64,000 nucleotides of DNA. Source: Apostichopus japonicus (taxonomy: Eukaryota > Echinodermata > Holothuroidea > Aspidochirotida > Stichopodidae). The stretch lies in assembly GCF_037975245.1 (NCBI RefSeq), contig NC_092566.1, positions 4,774,001-4,838,000 of the forward strand, in the 5' to 3' direction. Under the pieces are notes generated by a model. The model made no database searches, was not told the origin of the DNA, and saw only the letters and a list, made by a program, of their open reading frames with translations. Position numbers and translations under genes: made by a program. Positions 27,201 to 47,693 of this stretch are shown in pieces; positions within the stretch are counted from its first letter, which is position 1, and the number at the start of each line of letters is the position of its first letter.

Positions 27201-27739
27201 GTTGGAAACTGATAGCAACATTAACATGTACAAACTTGTTGAGTCTTCAACCACACCTTATGAAATTCAATATATTCAATTTCACATCTACTTGCCCCCT
27301 CCCCCCACCCCCTCTGGACATTTAAATGTAAGGTTCATGTCTTTACTTCAAGCTGACAACTCCAATTTAGGGAGTATTCTATCTTTGGGTTGGTAGTACA
27401 GGATTAAAGTACTCTAGATCAACACAAGCTTAGTCTTTTACACATTCTCATAGTTATATCATGAGAAATGCTACTTCTACTCGTAATCAGAATTTGGCAA
27501 TTGTGCTACATGTCTGCATTGTCAGATCTTGTCAAATTTTACCAACAAAATAAAGAAGCAGCTTTTAATTTTGTTCAACTGATCAAAATTGTTGAACTCA
27601 CCATTTTGATCATCTCCTTTCCTGATCTAAAATATCTCTTGATTGGGACACAGCTGTCTACATGAATCATTTCAGCACTATGTTCCGCCAATTTCCGAAC
27701 CCTGGCAGCTGGTTCCAACACTTGAGCTTCCAATGCCAT
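18256..27739 (-). CDS. STAMBP: AMSH/STAMBP-type JAMM deubiquitinase
   Basis: Coding exons in transcript order: 27739-27602, 26333-26269, 25587-25541, 25063-24975, 21614-21271, 21137-20918, 20168-20031, 19206-19094, 18418-18256; total 1317 bases, 438 residues. The product is a zinc metalloprotease that cleaves K63-linked ubiquitin chains on endosomes with ESCRT. The N-terminal helical region opens with [12 protein letters not shown] and [12 protein letters not shown] and includes [17 protein letters not shown], as in USP8/AMSH dimer-type domains. A long charged coiled coil fills about residues 114-205. The JAMM centre is E292, H347, H349, S357 and D360 ([20 protein letters not shown]); the Glu-to-His spacing of 55 equals that of human STAMBP. 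The C-terminus ends in [12 protein letters not shown]. The length is close to human STAMBP (424). A 5' non-coding exon probably ends at 28599 and joins an acceptor just above 27755. STAMBP and STAMBPL1 are not distinguished. Confidence 0.92.
18601..18868. mobile_element. hAT-like miniature element, family CATAGGCRTAGGAG, copy A
   Basis: A perfect 8-bp target duplication, CTTATGAT, flanks the element at 18593-18600 and 18869-18876. The inverted ends are CATAGGCATAGGAGGC and CATAGGTGTAGGAGCCC (right end, complemented). The 268-bp element contains a 16-base poly-C run at 18826-18841. A longer relative lies at 30605-31084. It is in an intron of the AMSH gene. Confidence 0.82.
19394..19455 (-). 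other. tRNA-derived remnant, Thr-like, not a working tRNA
   Basis: On the minus strand an A box (AGCTCAGTTGGTAGAGCG) and a B box (TGGTTCAAATCC) are separated by a CTTGTAA anticodon-like segment, as in tRNA-Thr(TGT). The acceptor stem does not pair and the anticodon stem is disrupted. This is a degraded tRNA copy or a SINE head inside an AMSH intron. Confidence 0.5.
22861..24042. mobile_element. hAT-like non-autonomous element with internal tandem repeats
   Basis: A perfect 8-bp target duplication, CTTTTTAC, is at 22853-22860 and 24043-24050. The inverted ends read TAGTGTTTGCACGGGT and TAGTGTTTACACGGGT (right end, complemented), followed on both sides by GGGTACCCG-rich sequence. Between about 22985 and 23460 there are four diverged tandem units of roughly 130-160 bp. 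Each contains ATTGACTTAGTGTG and most contain GTAACAGCAATAACGAA or a close variant. The 1182-bp element codes for no transposase. It lies in an AMSH intron. Confidence 0.85.
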
Positions 27740-29097
27740 TGTGTGCTAATATAAACTGTGAAGACAAGTATGACATATTTCCATGACAACGGGTTGATAC
27801 TATGACCGTATACATGCTTTTCTAAAAATAAAAGTGAAAAACTTATATACTGTTACAGGGAAAATTTATTCTTGCCTTGGTGGATGACCTACAATGAAAC
27901 CCTGTTGTCCACTTGAGGGAAAACAATAACAAAAAATCAATACAAATTTGCCTGGTACATTATCAGTAATAACTCTTCAATATTGTTTCACCAATTAATA
28001 ACTGCCACACCAGCTTCACTTATAGATCTGTCAAATGGCTATCGAAATTTCATGTTCCCATTGTCTTTGTGATTACTACAGACTTTGCCGTCAATACTCC
28101 TTAAATCTGGTCACCAAACATTACCAGGCTTTACATAATGTAGATTCAACTAAGCCTGCAATATTTTTGCTCTTCATCTCTCATTTATATATTGTGTAGC
28201 ATACCTTGGGAGTGCCTGTGTTCCAGAATGATGATGATTAAAAACTCATGAAGAGGGTCTAACGTTATGTCGTTAGAATAGGACTAAGTTAGTCCGTACT
28301 GATTTTAGTCAACAAAGTTGAAATGAAAATTGCAGATAGGCTAGTCCTTACTGTATCTGGGACTGGATATTTTGTAAACCTTGTAAACTAGCCTTCACTG
28401 TCATGGTACTAAAAGTAAAACCATGGAAATGCTTCATGTTATATTTCTTACACCCGGGAGATGCTAGCTGGCAGTTCATGATAAACAGAAGTGTGAATCT
28501 TGCATGCATAAAAACAAAATGCTAGCAGACAATTACAAGGACTACAAAGTCTCGCAGAACTGACCCCTACATATTTATGTGTTTACGCTAGCCCTTACCT
28601 GTGTATAATTTTGGATAAAGCTAACTGTCAACTCCCAACGATACAAAACACTAGCAGTACGCAAAATATTGACTCTCATATCATGTAGGCTTAAAACTAT
28701 GACATCAGTTCCTGCGAAGAAATCCAAAAACACAAATTACCATGAAATTGTTCCGATTACAAAGAAGTGAATGGCCGATGTAGGCGGGCCCGAGATCAAG
28801 GTCAAGCCTTCCTGAAATTTCGACAACAAGCCAATATTTACATTGTGTGTAAGGCCATAAAATGCTAACTGATATAGGCTAGGTCTAGCCAAATTGGTCA
28901 GTTTCATAATTTATCCTCTTTACAACCGGAAAACACACCATGAGGCGTCATCGGGTACCTTTTTTTTAAAAACCGTTGCGTATTTTATATTCAATAATCA
29001 CATGGTCATTTCATTGAATTCGATTACGTCATAGTAAAGTCTATTTTTAGATCTATGATGACTTTTCTTATAACTCAAACATGTTTATCGTTCATAC

Positions 29098-29302
29098 CAA
29101 GGGCGTAGGAACCGGGGGGCTTTACAAAATGGAGTGGGTGTTGAAGTGTGCTATATTGCACCAAATTGAATCTGAGGCCACCTGGAAATAAACAAAAATT
29201 CCAATAGGGGAGGGGATACCCCCTCCCCGTAGACCCCTCCCCCAGGCCGGCCATCAGTCTTCAGCCCCCCCCCCACTCAAAAGTACCTTCCTACGCCACT
29301 GA
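29098..29302. mobile_element. hAT-like miniature element, GGCGTAGGAA ends
   Basis: The inverted ends are CAAGGGCGTAGGAACC and TCAGTGGCGTAGGAAGG (right end, complemented). They are flanked by TTCATAC at 29091-29097 and 29303-29309; the eighth base differs (G versus A). The inside is rich in C and G runs. The length of 205 bp and the lack of coding sequence make this a miniature non-autonomous element, probably hAT. Confidence 0.7.
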
Positions 29303-30604
29303 TTCATACGAACAAAAGGGCACCGTGGATGACATTCAACATCATTTACCCTTGACAATAAGGTAAATGCGTTCTTAACATGTTAGATAGGTATAATGTT
29401 TCTAGGCTATTGAGTTTTGTGTTGAATCTGAGGAAAGTTGACCTAATGGGCTTTGGAGGAGTGTGTTAGGCTACTGTAAGTGAACCAGCCAATTTAATTG
29501 TGATATACAACTGTGGTACTTATCTTCGTTTCATTATGACGTCATCGACTATAATGTTGTCAGATGCATTCTGACAGATCACCTGCCATACAACATCTGA
29601 TATCACTTAATGTCTAAGCTTAACTTAACATATTATGACTGGCACAAAAATAATTCGAAAGTGACATACAAAAGTCTAACTCCTTTTGCAGGCATCATAG
29701 CTTAACACATTGGACAATAGTGGTAACTGTCCTCATAACAGGTTTTCTAGCTGAGAAATACTTTTAGTATACTTTAAAAAAAAACTTTTGGAAAATATAA
29801 CTTTTTTTTTTTTATTGTTAACGTAAAGAGTAATGATTTATCTATGTTAGAGTAGTGATATAGCGCCAGCATTTATTTGACATACCTAACGTGCAGCTGT
29901 GATTTAGATGTAATGTTACACGTTGACAAAGATTACTTTATACTAATATAAAGGTACCGAGAGCCAGTTCGGGCCCGGGACAATTAAATCAACGCAGCCC
30001 TCTTTTTTTGTTTCTTCTTTTATCAATTTTCGTTGTGTGTTTTATGAAAATGAGAATGCATTATATTTTATCTCCATATCTTCCACAGCCCCATAGGTCA
30101 TGGGGCTGTAGTCTTCCTGAAGGATCTCTACAAGTAACGCATTTTTAAAGTTTATAAAGTTTTCATTGATGTTATATTCTACTGTAAGAGCAGAATACAA
30201 ATCGTTTTCAAAGCATACTGTGTTTACGTTACAGTTATGTTGAACCCGGGGAGAGACACTAATTGTTAATGAAGATGCTCGATAGAAGGATATTCATTTT
30301 ATAAATTTCTATAGTATAATAATGAAGCTTCAATTTTATACGTATCTTTTGTGGCACGTGCAATCCACGGATTTTATACGATTACAGGTAGATATGTACA
30401 CACGTGGCGTTATATTAAAAAAATCCCAAAACGAGGAAAAGTATCCTATTCGGGTTGAAGGGCTAGGATTAATCCTCTATCCTCCATGTTCCCTCAAAAC
30501 CAGGCCTGACGAGCATGGGGTCGGAGTCATGAGAAATATGCGATAAAATCATTCAATCCTTGACTAGTGTATTATCATTGTTATACAATGGTTATAAGAA
30601 GGAA

Positions 30605-31084
30605 CATAGGCGTAGGAGCCCAATTTGATTTGGAGGGGGGGGGGCTGTAACGATTTGCCCGAAAAATATAACCAACATTTATATGTTAATACTTCAACCG
30701 GGAGTTGTCATGGAACGTCTACTTTATAGACTCGCCGTGTAGTACGTACGTGTAACGTACGGTCCGTGAAAGTTGCGCAGTGTACCGCGGGCTCTAATAT
30801 AAACGAAATGTCTCATGTAGATGGAGAAAATGCATGGAGGGCCAATTATGTCAAAACTCTCTTTTACATGATGGCGAAATAGTCGGGCAAGCTTAGAACT
30901 TTATTTTAATCACCAAGGAGAATTTTTTAAACTATTGATTTCCTTTAGCTACATCATTGCAAGTGATTTTCCTTTCGAGTAGGTGCCCGAAAAATTCTCA
31001 GCATATTGCTCGAATTTTCAAAAAAATATTTGTTTGGGGCCGGCTGCAGCCCCCCCCCACACCACCCCGCCTCCTACGCCTATG
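30605..31084. mobile_element. hAT-like miniature element, family CATAGGCRTAGGAG, copy B
   Basis: A perfect 8-bp target duplication, AGAAGGAA, is at 30597-30604 and 31085-31092. The inverted ends are CATAGGCGTAGGAGCC and CATAGGCGTAGGAGGC. The outer blocks match copy A at 18601-18868 in opposite orientation, including the AGGTGCCCGAAAAATTCTCA segment. Copy B carries about 210 extra internal bases. Confidence 0.85.
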
Positions 31085-34000
31085 AGAAGGAATGAGTGAG
31101 ACTTCACAAGGGGTCACAGTAACATAATTTCCACGCAGCGCTATATTTGGGTTTCGACAACCCTGAGAACGACAAGTAGCCTAAACAGACCTCGTTACTG
31201 TGTGTAAGTCTATGCAACAAATTATGCCCGCCTGAGAATCCTAACTTGGAAATTTCTGCTCTGTGATTATCATGTATTTATATAAATATGACTATCAGAT
31301 GCCGGTGTTAAAATGGCACGTGTGGAGCGTCTATTTTGATTCAAGGCCTTATAAAAAGAAAGCTATGCCAGTTTATTGAACGTGATCTAATTTCAGAACT
31401 GATTTCGACGCTTTTCATCTTTGTTTGTATTCTCAAATAGGCGACAACTTGTCATTAGTGGGAGAATTGTGGCAGTTCCCATAGCGACAGTATCGAAACA
31501 TCTCCCCGGCGTGTCAATAACTAGAGCGATGATTGAAAATCTGCATTGTCATGGTGGTTTAGGCTTCGATTGAAGTGAAATCTGTGTTGGATGATCTGAA
31601 GTGGATTCCGACATGTAGTAGGCATATTATACACACTACAATTGAACCGACACTCCTAGTGTATCCGAGAATACAAATCCATAGTGTAGGCATCAGTATA
31701 CCAAATATTAGCACGCTAAAAAACTGCTAGGTGTCTGCTTAAGTAATTTCCTAGAGTTTTTTTTTTCATCAACTTTTTCAAAGACAGTTGGGAGTGTTAA
31801 AAAATAGACAATTAAATATCTCAGTGTGGATAGGCCACCAATAGAGTGACAGTAAAATTATTTATTACCAATTTGATCATGGTTGACAATAATTATCTGA
31901 ATTTCTAGCATATTTTGGGGAAGGACTGGTGGCCGTTAAAGCATATATGAAACAGCACCGGAGCAGAGGGGGTTGGTCAGGTGTCCCTGGAAAATATGGG
32001 ATCCAGACAGTGGGATTTAGCTTGTGGGTGTGGGGGGGGGTGCAGAATAGTTTGGGGCCCTTTCAAGATTAGTCCCACTATCTAAGTAGAGCACTACTAA
32101 ATGTTGGCGCGTAGAGTGGACGAAAATTTTGGCAGAAAATGCTTCCCAGATGGCTGGAAATGGCACTTCCCAGGCCTTGCAAGTTGCATCTTAACATTTT
32201 CAATTTTGAAATCTCATGTTCTGGAAATTGCCTATTGTCACACTTAATAGGCCTATGTAATTTTTTTTTAATGCCCCTCCAGGAATCAATATTCCGTTTT
32301 CCATAGGAATCACATGATCGGGGCTTGATAGCTAGAACGTCATCCAAATATCTATATAGGGATGGCAATTTGTTTTGCAAAGCCGACAGAATTTACATTT
32401 GTAAACACTGAATTTATGGGGTTTGTGGTGTCACGTGTGTGACAAGTTACGCAAATGCCGTAGAATAAAGACCATGCAATCTTATAGGGCCCCATGTATT
32501 TATGTTTAGTGTGGAGTTTCGAACAAAGGTCCGTATTTTACATGTTGACCATCGACGGAAGGACGGAAAGGCATCTTATACCTCCATTTTTTGGACACCC
32601 AAATGTGGGGAGACCCTAAATGTGGGGGGCCCGGGCCGCGGTGGGTCCCACCGTAAATCCGGCACTGGATCCAGAACAACGTATTCTTCTTTTCATAAAG
32701 AGAGCTAACTACTACTAGCCGTGGTAAACTGACGATAGCGGAGTGAGGGAGTCTGCAACATATTTTGTCCACGGGGCCCTGTCTGCCTTACTCTCCGAGG
32801 CCTCTTGTTATAACTTACAAAATGCAGAATCTTTTAATAACCACGATGAGTGAAGAGGTGGGTTCAGACTTTTGAACAAGTTCTTGAGTCCCAGAATTTT
32901 ACAAGTTTACGATACTGAACTAAGCTAGCTATATTGTTATCACCACAACAAAGCGCATGCGTACACTCAGCCCAATATGAAAGTAGGACCCTTGACGAAC
33001 TGAGGCATACATTGCCACAGAGAGATGCAATAACAGGTCAGTAAAAATAAGAAAAAGAGTTAAACAAAACGAAAATTACATTAAAGCCTCCACATCTATT
33101 TTTTGATACGATCAATCATGACATTACACGGAAATGAATATTCATATCTCTGCATAGGTATGTAAAGTAATGTGGAATTCCGGTTACATCCGGTCATGCA
33201 AGGCAATTTATATGGAACTGTATTTCTGTAATAATTACACACCTCGTGATGGAATGAAGCACTGATACCGTTCCGTATTGATAATATATAATAATTCTTT
33301 CTGTATCATTGCTAGACGTTTTCCTTATGTATAGGGTAACCATTTACTGAAAGGAAAAAATGCTATATAAATATATACCCTGAGTATGTAGAAACACCCG
33401 TAAGTAAAGTGGGTAATGCGTTACTTTATACAAATATGTGATGAAGATATATTTTTGAATTATACTTTGGTTTCACTCATATCTATAATTTCCAATATGA
33501 TATAGTCCATCCATTTAATATGTCAATATATGTGACAATTATATTGTTAACACAAAAAGATATATTGTAGATAAGATATTAATCATATATGAACACATAC
33601 ATTGTGTTTAAGATAAAACATGTTATGAAGACTTAAAGGAAACAACAACATATTGAGTCGGTGAGTTCTGAGATCTTGGATATGTTGTACTTTTCACTTC
33701 ATACTATCTTATATTTCTTTCAAAAGATGGTTACAAAAGCAGAATGTTTTAATTTTTTAAAGACGTTTGCAAATCAGAATGGAATAAAACGTAACAAATG
33801 CTACTTCAAGAAAAACACAGATGGATTTTTTTCCCTAGGAGAGTTGGATATCATGTCAAAAAAAAGAGGCCTGTCTAGGGTTGACAGATATTATACAGAG
33901 ACTGAACTGTCGAGTCTCGAGCCCCTCAAAGTTATAACAATGAGACAATCCACCATCTTTTAATTATAAAACGTTGACGAAATACGAACTATCCAAGTTC

Positions 34001-34318
34001 ACCTCTACACAATTGATGTTGGTGCCTTTTTTTGTAGAATGATTGTCTTTGGTATGAGTAAACTATCTTAGCGTGGAGTCCGATGGTGTTGAGGAAACTT
34101 TTTGTGCGGTAATAATTTTGAAGAACAAAGTTTAGTTTCTAAACAATTCTATATCCGTGGCGAGAAAACCTATTGTATCTTCAGTATGGACAAAATAGAA
34201 AGACAGAAAGGCAAAAGAGAGAGAGGTGGACAGGTGAGGGGGGGGGGGGGAGAGAAGGACACGGGTATCACCAATATTAACTTCCATTTCTTATCTTTTC
34301 TATACATGATTTAGGATT

Positions 34319-42532
<8,214 letters not shown>

Positions 42533-45500
42533 TCAGAGAGATGTTTGAGGTCTCTTACTGATCCAGTCGGCTATTTTCGGTTGTGACTTAAACCTCTCTA
42601 TGAATCCTTTGAATACCGCATGATCCTTCAAATCAAAGTTTCCTGGTTCTTTACCATCTAGGAATGAGATAAAGTCGTACACTCTTGCAAAGGCCTCCAC
42701 ATCAGCAAGAGAAACCTGATGGATCAAATTGTTTGATATTAATTCATCATTGCAGACACGTATGAAACAGCAAAATCAACGCTTTAGCTTTCATAACTCA
42801 TAGGTCATTATGTACGGTTAGGCCCGGGGTCGAGGAGCAAAGGTCAAGCCCTGGATACAATTCAGCCTATGTCACCGAACTGCTTTCTTGGAAGTCTCCA
42901 TTTTGGTTTAATTATAAGACGAAAATGACAATACATTCAATATTATCATATTTTGGCCATGAGGCTAGAGTATCCTGAACCTCACCCTCTGCACAAGGCC
43001 TGCCATATACTTGGAACATCAAACAGCTTTACGTAGGTCCTATATATATATATCTTCATTAATATTCATACTATAGCTAATTTTACATGAGTATAAGTGG
43101 ATTACATAATTATGTGGCACAAAAAATGGGTAGACTTATCCTAGAATGGACACAAAATTTCAACCACTTATACAAATAATCTTTTTAAACCATTTGTGAC
43201 AGTTTTCTTTGTATGTGTACTGCATTGTATATCATAATTGTATCGTGTCTAAGTTGCGTTCACGCAGGATTAAGGTGACTTTTGATATCAACTGAATAAT
43301 AATAATAATAAGTATGGTACAATAAAGCGATGTTTTTTGTGTGTGCATCATTTACACTGCTTGCAACATCAGAAACAACTGCACCTATAAAATAACTATA
43401 TATATCAAGCAATTTGCGATAATACTTTAATGAGATTTATAAACTGATGGACCTACAATAATTTTCTCTCCGAAATGCGGCTGCCAAGCCAGCCAGCTCA
43501 TGCAGTACCCAATAGAAAGATATACAATGTGTTCATATATGCTACGGAATATCATAATCATATAGAGAAGTCAGTGTTTATACTCCGTCCGGTTATACCT
43601 TATCTCCGACGAATCATCCTGTTCCACCATTGTTCTGTTTCAATAGCTTTTCCAGATTACCAATATGTTTATATACACCCACAGTCAAATATGCCTTCTT
43701 TAATTCCGCCTGTATAAATATAGAAAGAGATGTATATTTGTTTAGTTTTTTTAGAAGCAAATGATCAAATACACTCAAATAGCCCATGAAGGTACCGGTA
43801 ATTCAATATATAAAGTAAACTTGATAGCTATAGAGTCAATAACCATACCTCTGAACCCAGCTTTGAGAATTTTTGTTCTTCAATCTTAGCTGTTAAAATA
43901 TAGAAAATAATAAATAAAATGGTGTGGGAGGGGGTGAGGGGATGGGGGTGGTCACGATGGTGGGGATCTCCCTTAGATGTATACAAATGTCTTCATAAGT
44001 GTGGTTCCTTCGATATTGCATATCATTTTTCATAACGGTTTATTCCCATTTGTGGTAACTTTATATAACAAAACTTGTAAAAATTGAAGAGGATATAGAC
44101 AGTACTATATAAGAAAATTACAAATTAAAGAGAAAATTAACCAAACGATAAATTGGGCTATCGAGATCAAATAGGCGTTATGTATTTGTTAAATGTGTAC
44201 GTTATCTATATATTTCTTTGTTAACAATTGAATATGAGAGATTGAAATACATGGATAAAAAAATGAGTTACGGTAAAAGGGTGTATAATTCATCGCAAAT
44301 ACCCCCCCCCCCCCATCCCTTTCATCCCTTCGACCCTCTTATCTACCGTACTCTGCTAACCCATTCACGATTTCATTAATGTCTTTATAGGTGGTAGTTT
44401 CTTCGGTAAATTATACTAATGTTTTGCATCATACTGAGTTTTAACATAATCTTTAGCGTTCAACTTGAATTACCTTCCTAGTCTCATCCTTTTCGGCAAA
44501 AAATTGTGAAATTTCCGGAGCAAAATCTTTGACAGTTTCACAGACAACATTAATCTGCGCTCTTTCCCAAAGAGAGGAACCGAGGAATCCTGGCAAAATA
44601 GTAAAACAGAAATCGACCAAAGTTACAATTTTGTAAACGAAATGTCCATACCGTCTTTGTCAAATTGTGAGGAGGCCCGCGGATGGCAAAGTCGACAATG
44701 ACTATAATACGGAGCGCAATATCGGTAACTATACTGATACGGTTAGATTCGTCAAATACGGCAGCGCACAGAAACGTTGTACTCAAAGCCGAAGCCAAAG
44801 TGAACAAGAACAACTGTATTTGTATATACAAACACGTGTCATTGTAGTGCGTAGTGAAGGTCAAAGTTATAGTCAGTTGTGCATATTCAATGGAGGGGTC
44901 TTTGTTACTGCAACCCTTTGAAGTTATTTCGGTCACGAAGAAGCAAGTTCGGCGTTTGGTCCTTTAACGTAGACCAAAGCTAAGCTATATTGTGTAATGT
45001 TTACAAACAGTACTCTAGCTAGCATGTGCCTGCAATAAAAACGAAAAAATGATAACTAAAGCCATCAGAACCAAGCTGTCAATAACGAATCACACCTGTT
45101 TCGGACGTGACAGAGAATACACAATCCTGGACACTGATTGGTTAAATTGAACAACATGTTAACGTTACTGTATCCTCGCCTAGTTAGCGAAATTTTACGA
45201 ACCGTATGGCATACGGTAGTTTGCACCGAAGGCAATATGGAAGAATAATCTAACGAAAACACGTAGGTCTATAGTCTTTCATTGCAATTGCAACACCCTC
45301 CGGTCTTTTAAAAACTGTTTGGTCGATTTCCTGGCCCTGGTTTATACCATATCATCCAAAACACGTTATATATGACATACACATAATGCCATGCCACAAT
45401 AATAACGTTACAATTGCCTATGTTGCAAGAGCTGAAGTAGTACAGATAACGCCGAGTCATTGCAGATAAATACGATTAACATTTTTTGCAGGATGTTTAA

Positions 45501-47693
45501 ACTCAAATGCGTTCAAATGTTACCTGTCTTGTTCAACTCGAGAATAATGAACCAAAGTAGAGAATTTTACGTATTGTTTTGAAGAAGTATGCTACTCAAG
45601 GAGATCTTTTTTATTTCTGATCTGATCGAGTATGGCTTTTTTTCCTTCGTAGCCAACTTGTGAATTTGAGACTGTTATGAAGGCTGTATGTTCAGCTGGC
45701 ATTCACCATCTAGCCACGCAGATGATCGAGCGGGCTAGTAATCCCAATATAGTAGCGCGTATGCGCACTACAATAATTAATCAGGTCACACATCCGGAGT
45801 CTATGCATGCTATGTTCTTTAACACTGCCCTCACTATCTCCCACCCCCGGGGAGGAACTTGTCACATTGTAGTTTTGATTAACTTTTTGTGTGAAGTTGA
45901 AAAATTGGAGGGGGCGGTAAGGTGTACAGTGTGCACCACTTTACCCTCTAGACCAGTGCCCGGTCCACGTGGATCGCTCTTTTCAAGAGTGAATACAGTA
46001 TTAAGTAAGAGTGAATTTGTGCAAATTTAGGTTTAACAGTGGTGGGTGTATACCCCCCCCCCCCATACACATATAGATCCGCACACACTTCGCTTTACAT
46101 TGTCTAATCACCCCCAGACATGAATGCATTGAGTTGGATGGAATTTGCTGATATGTTACTTTAATAATAACTGACCCAAGAAATATATAAAATAAATACA
46201 GTAAAACCGTGCAGGATTGTCAAACTTGAAGGCTTATATGAACAGTTGAAGATCAAACAGTCTTCAAAACAAAGCTAATCAACCTCTCCTAATAAAGGGA
46301 TTAGCTGCAGTAGTACAAATATAGATGACTTTGCAGTTCTTCCAGTACCGAACCTCGAAATAATGACTCAACAGTTTTGAGCTGTGAATTGTTGTCACAT
46401 GCCAAACAGCAATCAGAACGTAGTGACCGATTTACTGACCCAATTCTTCTGCTAAATAGCGGCGAATTGCATGGCTCTGAGGTAGTTGTTTACCGTCCAC
46501 CTCAAGAATCGGGATTTGTCCCAGGGGCGTTTCTGGAAAAAAGAAAGACTAGAATAGAATCACTGACGCAAGAGAACAGAGTCGCCACAAATAATATATA
46601 CCTGGGCATTTAGTATCTATATTTTGACAGCGAAGCCATGACTAGGCAGTTTCTAGATGGATGGGACGTTCGATGAGGTGAGTTGGAATGGTGAAGGAAG
46701 GAGGGAGGGGCATTTGATGGAAAAGGCGAGAAAGGAGGAGCCTGTGGCAGTAGAAATCAACAGGTTTTTAGAAGTATTTGCAATAAGATGCATGCCCGGG
46801 GACGGGGGGGGGGGTGTCAGTCTGTCAGAGAAAGTTGATGGGGGGTAGGCATGGAAAGAATTTTAATTTAATGGACGTGCTATACGTAAAGCACGAATTG
46901 GTAAAAAAGGATTCCATAGTGGGTTACACTGGAGGACGACTGGTGGTGGTGGTGGGGGGGGGGGTGGTGTGTGGAGATTGGTGGAACGTAGTCAATAATC
47001 GGAGTCGCTGCATGGTATAGCCTTCTTGGAATAATTTGGGGGGGTGTGTGGGGGGGTGCTGGGGTGTTAAAGTTACGCGGAAACAAAGGTTCCAAAGAAC
47101 GTGGAAACAGCGTCATACGGATGTGTTATTTACGACTAACTTTTCATGTTTATTGACATATTTAAAATGAAAATAACAAAGTTTCACCCCGGCACTTCCG
47201 GTACTCTTTATGGGAACCAATTGGAAACTGCGTGCGGGTCAAAGCACTTCCTGTGTACATACGCACACAATATCAAACAATTAAGTTTATTCTTTCCGGT
47301 GTTAAAATGATCAGTGTAGGAATCCACTCTACCTAAAATAATGAAGAACCAAACCAGTCACAGTAGAGAATCACAGCCAGGAACACTTCTTTCGGGAAAA
47401 AACTTAACTCCAAGCTTTCTTTCTAACATTTTAGTTAGCATAGTATTACTACTTTGTTATAGTCACACCAACTAGACAGTTAGAGAGGTCGACAGCATCC
47501 ACACTGAACGTTTGACCATGGAGCTATATACTTCTAATTGGATGATGAGATTCTTACTTGGTTTTAATTGCTTCCATTCTTCTTTAGTGACTCGGTAATC
47601 TTCAAATTCTTGACCAGCTAAATGAAAGATATAACGAGCTCCTTCCGCTCTTCCCTTCCAGTTAAAATAAATCAGTTTGTAACTTGGCGGCAT
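42533..47693 (-). pseudogene. second sigma/HPGDS-type GST with an in-frame stop
   Basis: Exons in transcript order: 47693-47558, 46532-46440, 44589-44474, 43709-43599, 42715-42533; total 639 bases, 213 codons with the final stop. The three internal exons (93, 116, 111 bases) have exactly the lengths of those in the GST at 34319-38746, so the two are tandem duplicates. The sequence begins MPPSYKLIYFNWKGRAEG and includes [47 protein letters not shown] and the ending RPQTSL. All splice sites and phases are intact. Codon 147 (43616-43614) is TGA where the first copy has the Trp of GWFVRDK. The predicted product would lose the last two helices and C-terminus. The choices are a young pseudogene, an individual null allele, a sequencing error, or (less likely) readthrough. 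I cannot decide between them from sequence alone. Confidence 0.82.

Larger units (their letters stand above)
27756..34318. other. intergenic region with transposon remnants
   Basis: This lies between the AMSH start and the 3' end of the first GST. A donor-like CACAG/GTAAG on the minus strand at about 28599 may end a non-coding first exon of AMSH. Miniature elements are listed separately at 29098 and 30605. A block related to the 15901 element lies at about 32090-32215, and a transposon-type end (GTAAATCCGGCACTG) at about 32654-32668. An open frame of 100 codons at 33661-33963 (+) resembles no family I know and I do not call it a gene. Confidence 0.45.

Noticed and set aside
33661-33963. 100-codon open frame on the plus strand
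   Set aside because: No recognisable family, and no strong splice or promoter context. AT-rich intergenic DNA gives such frames by chance. It could be revisited with RNA data.
43850-43895. Possible extra exon (AKIEEQKFSKLGSE) in the second GST
   Set aside because: It has splice-like borders but no counterpart in the first GST, and the five-exon model is already complete and in frame.
45677-46030. 117-codon open frame on the plus strand
   Set aside because: Part of it belongs to the repeat also present at about 37990-38150, and it lies antisense in an intron of the second GST.
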